Assembly: GCA_964390795.1 (NCBI GenBank)
Contig: CAYMLQ010000103.1
Location: 1 to 15,862 of the forward strand
Source of the DNA: CAYMLQ01 sp964390795
GTDB taxonomy: Bacteria > Verrucomicrobiota > Kiritimatiellia > RFP12 > UBA1067
Length of the DNA: 15,862 bases
Direction of reading: 5' to 3'
Shown here: positions 14,352-15,862 of the stretch, one piece after another
Layout of the letters: each line of letters opens with the position of its first letter
How positions within the stretch are numbered: position 1 is the first letter of the stretch
Notes under the pieces: generated by a model
Database searches by the model: none
The model's input: the letters and a program-made list of their open reading frames with translations, nothing else
Told to the model about the DNA's origin: nothing
Program-made: the position numbers and the translations under genes

Positions 14352-15862
14352 TCACTCCACCTCGTATACTGCACCGAACACCTGTTTCGACAGACCTCCG
14401 TCGAGCAGGAGCGGCGTGTAGCGAACTTCGACGACACCCCTTTTCGGCAGCTTGATCGGCTCCGTGTAAAGCGGCGAGTTCGCGTCGGGCGCCGAACCGT
14501 CCAGCGTGTAACGCACCTGCACCGTTCGGTCTTTCACAATTCTGACCACTGTCTTTACTGGCACGCGCCCGCCCGCCGGCTCGGCTCGCGTCTGCCACGC
14601 CGCAGGCGGCAGCTCCGGCGCGATCACCACGTCGTCGAACAGCGCCTCGAACGGCCCGCCGCCTTTGCGCGTGTCGTACGCCGCCATCACGGTCTCGATC
14701 CGCTGGCCCGCGAATTTCCCCAGCGGCACCTCGATCCGCGTCCACGCGCCGACCTCGCCCTTCGGCGCGCCCGGATGCGCTCCGCGGCCCTCCGTGTCCG
14801 AGAGGCCGGCCTCGCGCAAGACCCGTCCGTCGGAGAAGAGCAGGTCAAGCGCCGTCGAGCGCCCGTTCGCGTTGAGCGGCTTGATCCAGTAGGTCAGCGT
14901 CGTGTCGGGCATCACGAAAACGGGCGCCTCGCTCACCACCTGATAGACGAACGAGTAGGCAGGATCGTCCGACACGCCTCGAAGCAGCAACGCGCGCTTG
15001 CCGCTGTGCGCGTCCCTGCGCCCGGCTGCGCCGCACTGGTTCGCACTCACTTTGCGTAGGCCGCCGCCGCGCCTGACCACCAGGTTCGTCGCGGCCGCAG
15101 GGTCGCCCGGCTCAAACGAACTCGTGTAGGCCGTCGGCACGTCGCCGGGCTGCGCCGCCGCCAGCCGCGCCGAAGCCGAGTTGGCAAACTGCCTCACGCG
15201 CCGGCGGTCGCCCTCCACGCATAGCGGGCCGCGCTCAAAAACGGTCCCGCCCACCTCGGCCTCGGCCGACGCGGAGACCGCAATATGCGCAGGCAGATCG
15301 CGGTCGAACACGCCGTTGACCGCCTCAAGCCGTCCGGCCCTCACCTCGATGGGGCCGCTCAGCGTGTTTAACTGCTCCAGCCGCACCGTGCCGCTGCCCT
15401 CCAGCACCGCCGTAGCAGGGCCGGCCCAGATCTGCGAGTTGAAGAAGCGGACATCGCCCTTGTTCTTCGGCAGCGTGATGATCGCAGCCTTGGCCCAGTC
15501 GCCGAGCGAGACGAGCTGCGCCAGCGCGAAATCGATCTGCGAGCCGCTTGTGGTTTCGAACACCGCCGCGCGGCTGCCCGTGTCCGTGCCGTGCATCAGT
15601 ACCTGCGCCTTGCACTTTCCACGAAATGCAAGCCCGTCATACGCCGCGTATAAGAACGTTCCGAACAGATACTCCTCGCGGCAGTCGGTGAAGACCAGCC
15701 CCTCCAGATGCTCGCGCTGGAACTGGATGATGTGCCCTCCGACGTCGCCCGGCCTGTCGCCGTTCACGCGCGGCAGCCGCTGCGGCAGCCGAGCCGCATA
15801 GTGCGGATTGAACTGCACGTCCTCCACCCAGCCTTTGTCCCTGCAATTGCCCACAAACAGCC
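14352..15862 (-). CDS. Secreted-type beta-helix protein with jelly-roll and chitobiase-C-like domains, 5' end outside the window
   Basis: At least 502 residues; the frame stays open to the window edge, and the GTG at 15854 is internal (it reads LFVGNCRDKGWVEDVQFNPH across it). The first 200 or so residues are beta-helix coils of the pectate-lyase-3 type (IIQFQREHLEGLVFTDCREE, then short turns such as AIITLPKNKGDVRFFNSQIW). From about 240 to 415 a beta-sandwich resembles a carbohydrate-binding module (SSFEPGD, TLTYWIKPLN, WTRIEVPLGKFAGQ, ALFDDVVIAPE). The last 65 residues match the chitobiase/beta-hexosaminidase C-terminal module (VRYTLDGSAPDANSPLYTEP). The signal peptide would lie outside the window. 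The role is probably binding or processing extracellular glycan; no catalytic residues can be named. The GH16 gene follows after 31 bp. Confidence 0.75.
   Translation of the reverse strand, partial: LFVGNCRDKGWVEDVQFNPHYAARLPQRLPRVNGDRPGDVGGHIIQFQREHLEGLVFTDCREEYLFGTFLYAAYDGLAFRGKCKAQVLMHGTDTGSRAAVFETTSGSQIDFALAQLVSLGDWAKAAIITLPKNKGDVRFFNSQIWAGPATAVLEGSGTVRLEQLNTLSGPIEVRAGRLEAVNGVFDRDLPAHIAVSASAEAEVGGTVFERGPLCVEGDRRRVRQFANSASARLAAAQPGDVPTAYTSSFEPGDPAAATNLVVRRGGGLRKVSANQCGAAGRRDAHSGKRALLLRGVSDDPAYSFVYQVVSEAPVFVMPDTTLTYWIKPLNANGRSTALDLLFSDGRVLREAGLSDTEGRGAHPGAPKGEVGAWTRIEVPLGKFAGQRIETVMAAYDTRKGGGPFEALFDDVVIAPELPPAAWQTRAEPAGGRVPVKTVVRIVKDRTVQVRYTLDGSAPDANSPLYTEPIKLPKRGVVEVRYTPLLLDGGLSKQVFGAVYEVE

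Noticed and set aside
14321..14437. N-terminal extension of the GH16 protein
   Set aside because: It overlaps the end of the upstream gene and would place the signal peptide internally; the ribosome binding site supports 14320.

Overview
The window is GC-rich bacterial DNA, almost entirely coding, with nearly all genes on the minus strand. The mix of secreted right-handed beta-helix proteins, a GH16 beta-glucanase, a large secreted glycosidase-like protein and an UPF0158 protein suggests a polysaccharide-degrading member of the PVC group (Kiritimatiellota, Lentisphaerota or Verrucomicrobiota). This placement is inferred from gene content; no rRNA or other phylogenetic marker apart from truA is present. 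I found no tRNA, rRNA, CRISPR array or intact insertion sequence.

Left end, plus strand (1-2455). A possible C-terminal gene tail runs into an AT-rich junction carrying short repeats. The junction is fused to a DUF4143-type ATPase that has lost its nucleotide-binding N-terminus. Its 3' end overlaps an intact PLP enzyme of the ACC deaminase / D-cysteine desulfhydrase family. A 353-bp spacer with a hairpin and short tandem repeats (2456-2808) then separates this from a convergent minus-strand block.

Centre, minus strand (9951 down to 2809). Four genes are packed as one probable operon: mannose-1-phosphate guanylyltransferase, truA, a complete MmeI-like type IIL restriction-modification enzyme, and a secreted glycosidase-like protein. 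Junctions are 1 bp apart, 20 bp overlapping, and 10 bp apart. A candidate promoter lies just upstream of the first gene. Behind it sits a roughly 270-bp intergenic element that is an imperfect inverted duplication built around two REP-like hairpins.

Right end, minus strand (15862 down to 10319). A partial beta-helix / jelly-roll / chitobiase-C-like secreted protein is followed closely by a secreted GH16 enzyme. Next come two small cytoplasmic genes, a coiled-coil protein and an UPF0158 protein, and then a secreted pectate-lyase-like beta-helix protein with its own candidate promoter. The secreted proteins fit extracellular breakdown or remodelling of polysaccharide, and the guanylyltransferase supplies GDP-mannose for making glycans. 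The restriction-modification enzyme and the two small genes are the parts this theme does not explain.
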